From NCBI RefSeq assembly GCF_000739655.1, contig NZ_BATR01000180.1, positions 1 to 57,756 of the forward strand: a stretch of DNA of 57,756 nt. The letters run 5' to 3'. Positions within the stretch are counted from its first letter, which is position 1. Each line of letters opens with the position of its first letter. The translations under genes and the position numbers were made by a program. Source of the stretch: Verrucomicrobium sp. BvORR106. Lineage in GTDB: Bacteria; Verrucomicrobiota; Verrucomicrobiia; Verrucomicrobiales; Verrucomicrobiaceae. The notes under the pieces are model-generated. The model was given only the letters and a program-made list of their open reading frames with translations. It had not been told where the DNA came from and ran no database searches. Shown piece after piece: positions 14,772-23,945 of the stretch.

Positions 14772-16511
14772 ATGACGTCATTCTGGCAGCGATTCCCGCC
14801 GCCGCTCCGCATCAGCATCCCTTTGCTGATGCTGGTCTTCAGTCTCGGGTTTGTTACGTTCAACACGTGGTTGCTTCTCCGGAGTGACCTGCGCATTGCG
14901 GAGGACCGGGTCATTGACCAGGCGGAGCGGACCGCAGCACGTCTGGCGGAGATGGTCGCCCTACGCCAGGGGACGAATGAAACCAGCCTGCAGCGGGAGC
15001 TCGCCTTCCTGGCTCGGGATCCCCGCGTGCACTGGGCCGTCATCTGCAATCAAGACCAAACCATCGTCTTCAGCACCCGGGCAGACTGGCTGGGGCAACC
15101 CGCCGCCACCCCCCTGCCTCCCCAGGCGGTGGCACTAGCCCTCCGTGCGGCCCGGGACCGCGCCCCAGCCTACAGCACCGATCACAAGCAGGCCGCCTAC
15201 GCCGTGCGCCCTCTGCCCAGTGAGTCGGACGATCCCCTCCAGTGGCTCGTGATCGTTGAGCATGACCTGACCAAGGCGGTGACCATCGCCTACGGCAGCG
15301 CCCGCAGCCAGGGCCTGGTCTCCGCCGGGGTACACGCCGTGGCCTGCCTGCTCCTGTGGCTGGGGCTACACCAGTTCTTCACCCGGCGCACCCGGCAGCT
15401 CCTGGAGAAGGCCCGCATCACAGAAGCCGGCGAGGCCCTGCCGGAGCCCCTCTCCGGGGGAGATGAATTTGCCGAGCTGAGCCGCGCCCTCCGGGAGAAC
15501 CAAGACCGCTTCCACCAGCTGGCGGACAACGTGGGCGACCTCTTCTTCATCTTTACCCGGGACCGGAAGGTCATCTATGTGAACCCAGCGTATGAGACCA
15601 TGTGGGGACGCAGCATCCAGCGGCTCATGGAGGACCCGGAAAGCTGGAAGGACTACGTCCTGGAGGAGTACGTGGAGGCGCTGGACCACTCCATGGATCC
15701 CCTCATGCACGGTGCCACCATGTCCCAGTGTGAGTACCGCATCCAGCATCCTGACGGCTCCATCCGCTGGATCGAGGGGCGGCTCTTCCCCGTCAAGAAC
15801 GCGGCGGGCGAGGTCTACCGGATCGCCGCCCTGTGTCGGGACGTCACCGACCGCAAGGCCTCAGAGCAGCAGATGCTCAATGTGAGCGAGCGGGAACGGC
15901 GCAACATCGGGCATGATCTCCACGACGACCTGTGCCAGCGCCTGGCCGCCATCAAGCTCAAGTGCGAGCTGTTCACCGACTCCCTGCGCAACCAGGCCCC
16001 GCCCAATGTAGCGCAGGCCGCAGAGATCAGCCGCCAGATCGCGGAGGCCACCTCCGTCTGCCGGAACATCGCCCGCGGCCTCGCTCCGGTGGACCTGGAG
16101 GGCGACGGTCTCATGGGCGCCCTGGCCAAACTGACGAAAAACGTGGAGTCCATGTATGAAATCCCGTGCTTCTTCTATTGTCCGCATTCTGTGATGGTGG
16201 ACAACCCCAACGCTGCGGTAAACTTATACCGGATAGCCCAGGAACTTGTTAACAACGCCGCCCGACATGGCAATGCCACCCGAATCGACATCCGTCTGGA
16301 AATGAACGCAGAATCAGTGAGAATTGAGGTTTTGAACGACGGAGTGGAATTTCGCGACACACCAGAAAATAGAACCGGCATGGGTTTAAAAATTATCCAT
16401 TATCGCGTCAATGCGATCGGGGCAAACGTACGCATTTCTCCGCGCAAAGACGGAATCCGGGGCACCGCCGCTGTGGTCATCGCCTCCCATTCCACCTGCA
16501 ATCCCAACTAA
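14772..16511 (+). CDS. PAS-containing sensor histidine kinase, NarL/LiaS type
   Basis: 579 residues. Membrane helices at ~11-36 and ~183-203 enclose a periplasmic sensor. A PAS domain (~245-365) follows, including RFHQLADNVGDLFFIFTRD and a PAC part ending CRDVTDRK. The HisKA_3 box has phospho-acceptor His384 (ERERRNIGHDLHDDLCQRLA). HATPase_c has N-box ELVNNAARHG (491-500) and G-box GMGL (536-539). It should autophosphorylate and pass phosphate to the regulator 8 bp downstream. Odd: the last ~105 codons (from ~16190) use A/T-rich codons unlike the rest of the gene. Start at ATG 14772; the TTG at 14754 adds six residues. Confidence 0.9.
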   Translation: MTSFWQRFPPPLRISIPLLMLVFSLGFVTFNTWLLLRSDLRIAEDRVIDQAERTAARLAEMVALRQGTNETSLQRELAFLARDPRVHWAVICNQDQTIVFSTRADWLGQPAATPLPPQAVALALRAARDRAPAYSTDHKQAAYAVRPLPSESDDPLQWLVIVEHDLTKAVTIAYGSARSQGLVSAGVHAVACLLLWLGLHQFFTRRTRQLLEKARITEAGEALPEPLSGGDEFAELSRALRENQDRFHQLADNVGDLFFIFTRDRKVIYVNPAYETMWGRSIQRLMEDPESWKDYVLEEYVEALDHSMDPLMHGATMSQCEYRIQHPDGSIRWIEGRLFPVKNAAGEVYRIAALCRDVTDRKASEQQMLNVSERERRNIGHDLHDDLCQRLAAIKLKCELFTDSLRNQAPPNVAQAAEISRQIAEATSVCRNIARGLAPVDLEGDGLMGALAKLTKNVESMYEIPCFFYCPHSVMVDNPNAAVNLYRIAQELVNNAARHGNATRIDIRLEMNAESVRIEVLNDGVEFRDTPENRTGMGLKIIHYRVNAIGANVRISPRKDGIRGTAAVVIASHSTCNPN

Positions 16512-16519
16512 CGACCGCC

Positions 16520-17218
16520 ATGAGCAAGCCAAACATCGACCCTGACGACCCCAACTCCGACAAGAAAAAGATCGCCTTCGTGGACGATCACACCATGCTG
16601 CGAGACGGTCTGCAGAAGCTGGTCGAGAGCCAGCCAGACCTTCGCTGCTTCTGGACGGCCAGCAATACGCAGGACGCGCTCCAGCAGCTGGAGCAGGGCA
16701 AGCCGGACATGCTGGCGGTGGACATCTCCCTCCCGGGGCGCAACGGCCTGGAGCTCATCAAGGATGCCCTGGCCCTTCACCCCGACCTCCCCATCCTCGT
16801 CATCTCCATGCACGACGAGAGCTTCTACGCCCAGCGCGTGCTGAAGGCGGGAGCCCGGGGCTACGTCATGAAGGACGCGGAAAGCACCACCCTCCTGCAG
16901 GCCATCCGGAATGTCCTGGAAGGCGGCCGCTACGTGAGCCCCGCCATGAGCGCCCAGATCATGGAGGCCTTCTCCGGCCGCGGTGCCGCCCGCCCCGTGG
17001 ATGGCGTGCAGCGCCTCAGTGATCGCGAGTTCGAGGTCTTCCAGCTCATCAGCGAAGGCAAGAGCACCCAGCAGATCGGGGACGCCCTGAACATCAGCGT
17101 GAAGACAGTGGAAGTGCACCGCGCCCACATCCGCGAGAAGCTCAAGCTGGAAGACGGCGCCTCCGTGCTGCGCTACGCCGTGCGCTGGGCTGAGCGTCAG
17201 AAACTCGGCACCGATTAG
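16520..17218 (+). CDS. NarL/FixJ-family response regulator
   Basis: 232 residues. Receiver domain with acidic pair Asp22/Asp23, phospho-acceptor Asp68 (LAVDISLPG), Ser96 and Lys118. The C-terminal LuxR-type helix-turn-helix (165-225) contains LSDREFEVFQLISEGKST and INISVKTVEVHRAHIREKL in near-canonical form. It binds DNA as a dimer on phosphorylation. It lies 8 bp after its cognate kinase, so one operon. The N-terminus carries ~15 extra charged residues (PNIDPDDPNSDKKK). Targets are unknown; no obvious binding-site repeats precede the operon. Confidence 0.93.
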   Translation: MSKPNIDPDDPNSDKKKIAFVDDHTMLRDGLQKLVESQPDLRCFWTASNTQDALQQLEQGKPDMLAVDISLPGRNGLELIKDALALHPDLPILVISMHDESFYAQRVLKAGARGYVMKDAESTTLLQAIRNVLEGGRYVSPAMSAQIMEAFSGRGAARPVDGVQRLSDREFEVFQLISEGKSTQQIGDALNISVKTVEVHRAHIREKLKLEDGASVLRYAVRWAERQKLGTD

Positions 17219-17304
17219 AATTCAGGCGACTCTGTCCGGATGGTTGGCTGGGCAGAGCCGCTCCCCCCGCCCATGCTTCGTTTCCAGCTATTCAAAGCCC
17301 CCCG

Positions 17305-18336
17305 TTATCTGCCGCCCGCCTGCGTGTGATGTTTCACCCAGTTCGTGGCATCCTCCAGCACCTGCTGGCGCTGGGAATCGTGTAGCAGCAGATGGTAGGA
17401 CTGGCGGTACCAGTTGATCGTCTTGTCCGCACTGCCGATCTGGTCATAGAAGATCTGGATTTGCTCTTCACTGGCGATCACATCGTTCGGACTCGCCAGC
17501 ACCAGCACCGGCACCTGTAGCTTGGTGGCTGCATGAGGAGCGGTACGCATCATGTCATCCACCTCCCCCAGCAGACGGAGGGTGAAGTGGGACACATAAT
17601 GGGAGGTGATTGCCATCTGGGCTCCGTGCGTGGTGTCATGCGTCACGCGAATCTGCTTGTCATCCACGCCCCCCAGCCGCTCCAGGTTGACTTTGACCCC
17701 GGGAAGCAGGGCGATGGCAGAGTACAGCAGCGTGGCCCGGGCCCCTTTCGGCCGCAGGCGCAAGCCCGCCGCAGGTGAGGAGAGCACCATCCCGGCAGGC
17801 AGTTCTGCCGGGTCCCGCATTTGGTCGGTCACCGTGTGTAGGGCGATCAGGGTGCCCAGGCTTTCCGCGTACCAGATGACCGGCACCCCAGGGTGTCGCT
17901 CCCGCACCAGCCGGTGAAAGGTGAGCAGGTCCTTCTGCCAGACCTCGGCGGACGAGATGTCTCCCCGGCGCCGGCGGTCGGGGTCATTCCCCTGCCCGCG
18001 CATTTCCATGCCATACACGGCCATGCCCATCTCGGGCCAGGCATCCCGCAGCATCCAGAAATCCATCGCCGCCCCGCTGAGGCCATGCACGGTGATGACC
18101 ACCGCCTTCACCTTGCCGCCTTTCACCGGCTTGCCCTCACGCCAGGGCATCACCTTGCCGTCATAGCTCCGCCAAGTCTGCGCTCCCAGTTCTGGCTTCA
18201 TCTGACGCACGGCTCCAGAACTGCTACAGCTGGCCAGCAAGAGGCAGAAGATGCCGCACCAGAAGGAGCAAAAGGCCTGCAGCTTAGAGTCATGGGCACT
18301 GGCAGGAGGCAGGTCATCCACCACGGCGAAGGCCAT
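17305..18336 (-). CDS. Lipoprotein alpha/beta hydrolase (monoglyceride-lipase-like)
   Basis: 343 residues from the Met at 18336 (18384 is possible but overlaps the upstream gene by 71 bp). A hydrophobic segment ends in a lipobox LLLASC, so the protein is probably an anchored lipoprotein. Hydrolase core: VVITVHGLSGAAMDFWML (oxyanion His-Gly), YGMEMRGQGND, nucleophile Ser in WYAESLG (Ala replaces the first Gly of GxSxG), acid in VLASPNDVIAS, His in QSYHLLLHD. The pattern fits Hydrolase_4/monoacylglycerol lipases. The last gene of a probable mpl-M14-hydrolase operon; its start overlaps the M14 gene's end. Confidence 0.82.
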   Translation of the reverse strand: MAFAVVDDLPPASAHDSKLQAFCSFWCGIFCLLLASCSSSGAVRQMKPELGAQTWRSYDGKVMPWREGKPVKGGKVKAVVITVHGLSGAAMDFWMLRDAWPEMGMAVYGMEMRGQGNDPDRRRRGDISSAEVWQKDLLTFHRLVRERHPGVPVIWYAESLGTLIALHTVTDQMRDPAELPAGMVLSSPAAGLRLRPKGARATLLYSAIALLPGVKVNLERLGGVDDKQIRVTHDTTHGAQMAITSHYVSHFTLRLLGEVDDMMRTAPHAATKLQVPVLVLASPNDVIASEEQIQIFYDQIGSADKTINWYRQSYHLLLHDSQRQQVLEDATNWVKHHTQAGGR

Positions 18337-19084
18337 GTTCCAGGGCAGACTGGATGAAGGTCTTTTGCGCTTCGATTCGGTCATGCAGGGAGAACTCCGA
18401 GGGGGATTCGAAGGTAAGTGTGAGGGGGGCACCCATCAAATGCAACACAATGGCTTCAGGCTGGCCAGGCATTTCCGGCAACACCCTGCGCACGATCAGG
18501 CCGCCCTTGGCAGCCCGGCCATCGATCCTTTTTCGCTGGTCGATGGGTAAAACACGGGAACAGTCTTTCAGAATCTTGTTTCCGACCACCGGACTCTGCG
18601 GGTTCAGCTCATAGAGGTAATTGCCCTGACCGTCGTAGTCCTCATGCAGGCAGATTCCCATGGCAATCTGCCGCCCCGCCACCACCCGGTGCCAGGCCGA
18701 GATCAGGGGATGCTCCGTGGCGTTGAAGCTCCGATTCAGATCCGTCCCATCCTGGTCGTGCCGGGTGTTGAGGATCAGCCCGTGCGGATTCATCACGGGG
18801 AAGATGAGGTACCGGTCCTCCTTGAATCGGGCCACGTTCTCCCTGGCCCAAGCCAGCAGCCCCCAGGGTGCGGCGGGCTCGTCTCCGTGAATGCCGGCGG
18901 AGAGATAGATCGTCGGACGCGTGTCCTTGGCCGCGTCTCGGGTCCGCAGCACATAGACGGGCAGCTCCCCCACCCGGGCGAAGACCTCCATCTTCAGTCC
19001 CGCCTCCTTCGCCAGCGCCTGCCACTCCCTCACCAGCGCCCGGTAGTCATGGGCGCGGTGGTTGACCAGGGGGTGGACGGGCAT
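18314..19084 (-). CDS. M14-family zinc peptidase, MpaA-like murein peptide amidase
   Basis: 256 residues from the ATG at 19084 (a TTG at 19108 adds eight). Zinc ligands His66 and Glu69 in SAGIHGDEPA and His147 in ICLHEDYDG; substrate Arg in TDLNRSF; a late TFESPSE segment probably gives the catalytic Glu. No signal peptide, so cytosolic. Size, the HGDE motif and location 76 bp after mpl fit MpaA, which splits the gamma-D-Glu-diaminopimelate bond of murein tripeptide. Mpl re-uses the intact tripeptide, so the two act on the same pool. A different peptide substrate cannot be excluded. Confidence 0.75.
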   Translation of the reverse strand: MPVHPLVNHRAHDYRALVREWQALAKEAGLKMEVFARVGELPVYVLRTRDAAKDTRPTIYLSAGIHGDEPAAPWGLLAWARENVARFKEDRYLIFPVMNPHGLILNTRHDQDGTDLNRSFNATEHPLISAWHRVVAGRQIAMGICLHEDYDGQGNYLYELNPQSPVVGNKILKDCSRVLPIDQRKRIDGRAAKGGLIVRRVLPEMPGQPEAIVLHLMGAPLTLTFESPSEFSLHDRIEAQKTFIQSALEHGLRRGG

Positions 19085-19160
19085 CGCGGGGGTCGTGGCA
19101 GTTTTCAAGGCTGCATTTCACTACGTCTGCGGAAGCCCGCCGACCTGCAAAACGCAACTC

Positions 19161-20543
19161 TTAGAGCCGCTCCATCAGCTTGCCGTGGATCCCTTCGAAC
19201 CCGCCGTTGCTGAAGACGATCACCACATCACCCTCTTTTGCCAAGGGCTTGAGGCGCTCGATGATGGCGTCCACGTTCCGCTCATGGTAGCTCGGCCGCC
19301 CGGAGGCACTGACCGCCGCCGCCACCGCGTCCACATCCAGAAGCTGGCCCGCGGGCACCTTCTCCGGCATGTTCACGGCGGCGATGATGCTGCCATCTGC
19401 CTCCTTGAGAGCCTCGATCAGCTCTCCCTGCAGGGTGTTGCGGCGGCTGGTGTTGGACCGCGGTTCAAACAGCGCCCAGAGACGGCTCTGGGGATACTTC
19501 TGGCGCAGACCGCGCAGGGTCTCCCGGATGGCTGTCGGATGGTGGCCAAAGTCGTCAATGATCGTGATGCCATGCACCTGACCGCGCTCGGTCTGGCGGC
19601 GCTTCACCCCGCGGAACTCCAGGAGGGCCGCGCGGATTTCATCGTCCGAAAGACCGGCAAACCGCGCCACACAGATGGCCATGGCGGCGTTGCGGGCATT
19701 GAACTCGCCCACCATCGGCAGGCGGAAGGCCACCCCGTTGAGCTCGAAGTCGGTGTGCTCTGGTGCTGCGGAAGTGACCCGCAGGCGCACTTCACAATCC
19801 TCACCAGTGCCCACGGTCACCGCCGGGGCCGGGCAGGCCTCCATCAACTTGCGGCAGTTGGCCTCGTCCCCGTTCAGGAACACCTTCCCGTTGCGGGGCA
19901 CCACGCGCAGCAGGCGGCTGAAGGTCAGCAGGATGTCATCCAGCGTGTCGAAGATGTCCGCGTGATCGAACTCGATGTTGTTCACGATCACCGCTTCCGG
20001 GAGATAGTGGAGAAACTTGGACCGCTTGTCGAAGAAGGCCGTGTCATACTCGTCCCCTTCGATCACGAAGCACTCGGAGTCCGAGTAACGCGCTCCGACA
20101 TCGAAATTATCCGGCACACCGCCGATGAGATAGCCGGGATTTTTTCCAGCGTGCTCCAGCAGCCACGTGAGGATGGAGGTCGTCGTGGTTTTGCCATGCG
20201 TGCCGGAAACCACAAAGTTCCGCTTCCCCTGCATCACTTCCCACTTCAGCAGTTCCGGAAGGGAGGTGTAGGGCAGCTTGCGTTCCAGCAGGGCCTCCAC
20301 TTCGGGATTGCCCCGGGAGACCGCATTTCCCACCACATACATGTCCGCATCTTCAGGCAGGTTTTCCGCCTTGTACCCACTGGCGATCTCAATGCCGTGG
20401 CTCTCCAGCATCGTGGACATGGGTGGATACACCGCGTTGTCAGAGCCTGTAATTTTGTGTCCTAGCTGACGGAAGGCGGCCGCAGCTGATCCCATGGCGG
20501 TACCGCAAATGCCAATGAAGTGAAAGTGCTTGATCTGACTCAT
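19161..20543 (-). CDS. mpl: UDP-MurNAc:L-Ala-gamma-D-Glu-meso-DAP ligase Mpl
   Basis: 460 residues. Mur-ligase architecture: N-terminal Rossmann part (FIGICGTAMGS, residues 9-19), ATP loop GTHGKTTTTS (114-123), central FVIEGDEYDTAFFDKRSKF, FDHADIFDTLDD and the C-terminal FGHHPTAIRETL and LFEPRSNTSRRN. The GDEYDTAFFDKRSKF segment and IGICGTAMG favour Mpl over MurC. It attaches recycled murein tripeptide to UDP-MurNAc, feeding cell-wall synthesis. First gene of a minus-strand operon with the M14 enzyme. ATG at 20543 chosen, as the longer frame adds an unrelated leader. Confidence 0.93.
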   Translation of the reverse strand: MSQIKHFHFIGICGTAMGSAAAAFRQLGHKITGSDNAVYPPMSTMLESHGIEIASGYKAENLPEDADMYVVGNAVSRGNPEVEALLERKLPYTSLPELLKWEVMQGKRNFVVSGTHGKTTTTSILTWLLEHAGKNPGYLIGGVPDNFDVGARYSDSECFVIEGDEYDTAFFDKRSKFLHYLPEAVIVNNIEFDHADIFDTLDDILLTFSRLLRVVPRNGKVFLNGDEANCRKLMEACPAPAVTVGTGEDCEVRLRVTSAAPEHTDFELNGVAFRLPMVGEFNARNAAMAICVARFAGLSDDEIRAALLEFRGVKRRQTERGQVHGITIIDDFGHHPTAIRETLRGLRQKYPQSRLWALFEPRSNTSRRNTLQGELIEALKEADGSIIAAVNMPEKVPAGQLLDVDAVAAAVSASGRPSYHERNVDAIIERLKPLAKEGDVVIVFSNGGFEGIHGKLMERL

Positions 20544-20663
20544 GAAGCGATGACTGGGGGAAATCCGGAAAATGCAAAAGGCTGAGCCGCGCTTCTTAGA
20601 GTGGAGCAGGCGTCCGTGCAAGCGAGTGTTTGCCCACCTGCATCTTCCTCAGGTGGTGACATC

Positions 20664-20680
20664 GTTCACACCAAGTGAAC
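20664..20680. promoter_or_regulatory. Possible operator between mpl and NTF2-like gene
   Basis: A perfect inverted repeat, GTTCAC-ACCAA-GTGAAC, in the 182-bp divergent gap. No known regulator site is recognised. Confidence 0.25.
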
Positions 20681-20725
20681 CCACACTTGCATCCCGGGTG
20701 GGAAACCGGGATAAATTCCCCAACC

Positions 20726-21157
20726 ATGGAAAAAACCTCCTCCCCAGCGTCCCCCTCCCCCGCCCTGGAGCTTGTCCAGAAGCTGTACACCGCCTTTGAG
20801 CACCGGGATGTGGCCACCGTGGCCGGCCTGCTGGGGCCTCATGCCGTCATCTCCCAGTCTGCTGAGCTCCCCTGGGGAGGCACCTTTGAGGGACTGGAGG
20901 GCTTCAGCCGCTTCTTCGGCCTCATCCTCCAGCACATCGACTCCAAGGTGACCGTGGACCGCTACATCGATGCCGCGGAATGCATCGTCGCCATCGGCAG
21001 CACCCGTGGCACCGTCAACGCCAACGGTGCCAGCTTCGAAGTCCCGGTGGTGCACGTCTGGCAGGTGGAGGACGGCAAGATCACCAAGTTCTCCCCCTAC
21101 ATCGACGTGCCCACCATGAACGCGGCCCTCCAACACGAGCCCATTCCTACTTCCTAG
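20726..21157 (+). CDS. SnoaL/NTF2-like fold protein
   Basis: 143 residues. Typical cone-shaped NTF2-like pattern: a long first helix (ALELVQKLYTAFEHRDVATV), then LLGPHAVISQSAELPWGGTF, GLEGFSRFFGLILQHI and the paired strands VPVVHVWQVEDGKITKFSPY. The family covers small-molecule isomerases, hydrolases and non-enzymatic ligand binders, so a precise role cannot be given. Soluble, cytosolic. Start at 20726 (MEKTSS). Divergent from mpl and convergent with the HAD gene. Confidence 0.8.
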   Translation: MEKTSSPASPSPALELVQKLYTAFEHRDVATVAGLLGPHAVISQSAELPWGGTFEGLEGFSRFFGLILQHIDSKVTVDRYIDAAECIVAIGSTRGTVNANGASFEVPVVHVWQVEDGKITKFSPYIDVPTMNAALQHEPIPTS

Positions 21158-21197
21158 CCCGCACTCCATCACTCCATCACTCCATCACCCGCATTTC

Positions 21198-22076
21198 TCA
21201 AAATCCCGGCGCGCTCACCGTGGCGTTCTCGATCTCAAAGCGCTTCCGCCGGAGCATGCCATCCGCTATTTCCAAAACCATCTCCTCCAGGAGCAGGCGC
21301 AGGTGGCTGCCACCGCGGTAGTCGCTGGGTGCGATGTACTTCACCCGGTCTGCATGGGCCGTGAGCTGGTAACACTTGCGGAAGCTGCTGCGGGTGGTGT
21401 CCGCCGGGTTGTACACCGCCACCGCATTGCCACCGTATTTGCGCATGAGGGTGAAGCACGGCACATCCGTGGGTCCGTCACCGATGTAGATCATGTGCTG
21501 GAAGGGGATAGGCCTCATGTCCGCCGGCATGTGGTCATTCACATCGTCCCCCGGCTCCAGCATGCCTTTGTTGATACGGAAGAGATACTGAGTCTTCGTG
21601 GTGTGGCCGATGACACGCTTGGGGAAGTTGATGCGCCCTTCACGATCCTCTGAGAACTCACAGCCAAACACCGCATTCACATGCGGACGCAGGGCGCTGC
21701 CTTCGATCAGCTCCTTGAGGCCAGAGGAGATGATGTAGTGCTCCAGCTTGATGCCCATGGTCTTGTGCTCGGGGCGCAGCACACCATTCATCTCCTGGAA
21801 CATGTCCGGCAGGCCCGGGTAGAAGTGGAGCTTGGAGCCCAGCGCACGCAGCTCTGCATTGGAAGGCCGGACGGGCGTCAGGCAGTCCAGCATGACCTTC
21901 AGGTAGGCCAGTTCATTGTCGAACCCATCCTCCCTTACGAGGGCGTGCGCCTTCTTCCAGAACTGCTCCACATGGATGCCGAAGTGAGGGAACACCACCT
22001 CATCCGTCATGTAGTACGGGCTGAGGGTCTGATCATAATCGTAAACTAGGCCAATGGTGGTCTGAGCGGCTGCCAT
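21198..22076 (-). CDS. HAD-superfamily phosphatase
   Basis: 292 residues. Motif I DYDQTLS gives the nucleophile Asp13 and acid/base Asp15; the motif II Ser is probably in YIISSGLKE; motif IV is MIYIGDGPTDVPCF. The overall plan resembles phosphoserine-phosphatase-like HADs, with a helical cap between motifs I and II. Soluble. The substrate cannot be told. It is the downstream partner of the epimerase gene on the same strand with a 46-bp gap. Confidence 0.85.
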   Translation of the reverse strand: MAAAQTTIGLVYDYDQTLSPYYMTDEVVFPHFGIHVEQFWKKAHALVREDGFDNELAYLKVMLDCLTPVRPSNAELRALGSKLHFYPGLPDMFQEMNGVLRPEHKTMGIKLEHYIISSGLKELIEGSALRPHVNAVFGCEFSEDREGRINFPKRVIGHTTKTQYLFRINKGMLEPGDDVNDHMPADMRPIPFQHMIYIGDGPTDVPCFTLMRKYGGNAVAVYNPADTTRSSFRKCYQLTAHADRVKYIAPSDYRGGSHLRLLLEEMVLEIADGMLRRKRFEIENATVSAPGF

Positions 22077-22122
22077 GAGGAAGGAGTGAGGAGGAAAGAA
22101 AATCTAAAGGGGGTCAAAAGGA

Positions 22123-23016
22123 TCAAACGAGCGAAGCCACGGCCTCGCGGAACTGCGAGTGCTTGAAGACGTAGCCACTGTCAAGCGCCGCCTGGGGCAC
22201 AGCCCGCTGGCTCTCCAGCACCACGGAGGCCAACTCGCCCATGAGCAGCTTCATGCCGAAGGCGGGCGTGGGGATGAACGTCGTCGTGCCCAGCACACTG
22301 GCAATCTGCTGGGTCATCTCCGCATTCGTCACCGGATGCGGCGCGGAGAGATTAAAGGGCCCTTTACAGGCCGGGGTCTCCAGCAGATGCAGGATCAGCC
22401 CCACCTCGTCCTCCAGATGGATCCAGGGCACCCATTGTTTCCCATCACCCAGACGGCTGCCCAGGCGCAGGCTGAAGATCTTTTTCAGCATCGGCCAGGC
22501 CGCCCCGCCCTGCCCCAGCACCATCCCGGTCCGCAGCAGGACCACGCGGGCTCCAAGGATCTGGCGCGCTTCGTTGGCCGCTTTTTCCCAATCCCGGCAG
22601 ACATCTGCCAGGAATCCTGTCCCCATAGGGGTCTTTTCGGTGAGCACCTCATCGCCGCGATGACCATAGGCTCCGGTCCCGGAGGCGCACAGGAGCACCT
22701 TGGGCCCGTCTGGACTGGCCTTCATGGCATCCACCACGGCTTCCGTCACCGGAATGCGGCTGTCACGGATCCGCTGCTTCTTGGCATCGGTCCAGTAGCC
22801 CATCACACTCTCACCGGCCAGATGGACAATAGCGTCCAGGCCACCCAGGTTCAGGGCTGGCTTCTCGGTCATGTCCAGCACCCGGCACTCCACCGCCCAC
22901 TCTGGCGGTGACTGGGGCTTGCGCGAAAAAACGATCACTTCATGGCCGCGCTGCTGGGCCTCACGCCCCACGGCCGTGCCGATGAACCCCAACCCACCCG
23001 TGATGCCGATTCTCAT
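22123..23016 (-). CDS. TIGR01777-family NAD(P)-binding epimerase-like protein (YfcH-like)
   Basis: 297 residues. Rossmann glycine motif at the N-terminus (RIGITGGLGFIGTAVG), then DAIVHLAGESVMGYWTDAKK, the segment VLLCASGTGAYGHRGDE, GTGFLADVCRDWE and a C-terminal DUF1731-like part (FGMKLLMGELASVVLESQRA, YVFKHSQFREAV). These fit the YfcH/TIGR01777 branch of extended short-chain dehydrogenases, of unknown substrate; some relatives act in cell division or chlorophyll-plastid biology. Probably co-transcribed with the HAD gene. Confidence 0.9.
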   Translation of the reverse strand: MRIGITGGLGFIGTAVGREAQQRGHEVIVFSRKPQSPPEWAVECRVLDMTEKPALNLGGLDAIVHLAGESVMGYWTDAKKQRIRDSRIPVTEAVVDAMKASPDGPKVLLCASGTGAYGHRGDEVLTEKTPMGTGFLADVCRDWEKAANEARQILGARVVLLRTGMVLGQGGAAWPMLKKIFSLRLGSRLGDGKQWVPWIHLEDEVGLILHLLETPACKGPFNLSAPHPVTNAEMTQQIASVLGTTTFIPTPAFGMKLLMGELASVVLESQRAVPQAALDSGYVFKHSQFREAVASLV

Positions 23017-23102
23017 GCCGGGAACTCAAGACCCAGACCGAGAACTTGCAAGGCCAAGCGGGTGATTCTTGGCCCTGTTCTCCGTCACCTCTGGATGCCA
23101 GC

Positions 23103-23945
23103 TCAGGGCGGTGAGGCCCAGCGACCACTCGCCGGGAAGGGATTCGCCTTCTCGCGCCGCTGAGTGTCGCCCGTACGCCAGGGGCCGGGAACCGGGTCTG
23201 AAAAGTGCGGCACCGCATCCTCCCCGAGGAAGACGGCCACGCCGATGACGCCCACATTCCGGGTGTCGCCGTGCTTCATGGCCGCATAAGACCGGGAGAC
23301 GCTGGCAAAGCGGAAGGCCGCCACCTGGTTCATGGAAGTACGCCAGCCCTCGATGCGCACCGACCCGTGTCCTGGAATCACGTAACCGCGCTTCTGCACA
23401 GAAGCCGGTCTCCCGTCCAGAACATCCAGCCCATCCACCGACACCACCACCTCCACCCGGCGGCTGGTTTCGTTGCGCAGCAGAATGTCATACCGCTCTC
23501 CAGGCTCGCCAATCACGTAGGTGTTGCCGTCCTCCACCCCACGAAGCCAGCCCCCCTCGCTCTTCAGACCGAAGGACACCGAACCACTGCCGATCTTCTT
23601 CCACCCACTGAATTTCCGGCCACCTCCCCCGGTGGCCGCCAGCACACCCTGTCGATCGTTGTAGAAGATCTTCTCGCTGACGGCCGGGTGGGAACTGCCT
23701 CGTCGGAAAGTGGTGCTGTCCACCTCCGACCACCGGGACTCGCCGAAACCGGTCCCCAAGCCGGGCCGACTCTTCTCAGTCAGAGAAGCCGTGCGAGCAG
23801 AGCCTCCCAATGCCCCGTCGGAGCTGCTCCCAGACGAGACGGGAGAGGCACATTGGGTGGCCAAGGAGGTCAGGGCCAGGGCAAAGAATCCGCGCAGGGC
23901 GGACCGGAGGGAAAACACGCGAGACAGTAGAGGGGGGAGTTTCAT
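23103..23945 (-). CDS. Putative lipoprotein of unknown function
   Basis: 280 residues from the Met at 23945: a signal segment (LRGFFALALTSLATQC) with a plausible lipobox, then a low-complexity Ser/Gly stretch. The mature part is strand-rich, with YNDRQGVLAATGGGGRKFSG, VIGEPGERYDILLRNETSRR, VEVVVSVDGLDVLDG and GYVIPGHGSVRIEGWRTS. That looks like one or two beta-sandwich domains. Family not recognised. Divergent from the GNAT gene. Confidence 0.7.
   Translation of the reverse strand: MKLPPLLSRVFSLRSALRGFFALALTSLATQCASPVSSGSSSDGALGGSARTASLTEKSRPGLGTGFGESRWSEVDSTTFRRGSSHPAVSEKIFYNDRQGVLAATGGGGRKFSGWKKIGSGSVSFGLKSEGGWLRGVEDGNTYVIGEPGERYDILLRNETSRRVEVVVSVDGLDVLDGRPASVQKRGYVIPGHGSVRIEGWRTSMNQVAAFRFASVSRSYAAMKHGDTRNVGVIGVAVFLGEDAVPHFSDPVPGPWRTGDTQRREKANPFPASGRWASPP

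Noticed and set aside
17219-17304. Terminator after the response-regulator gene.
   Set aside because: Only a weak, interrupted stem is visible and no T-run follows.
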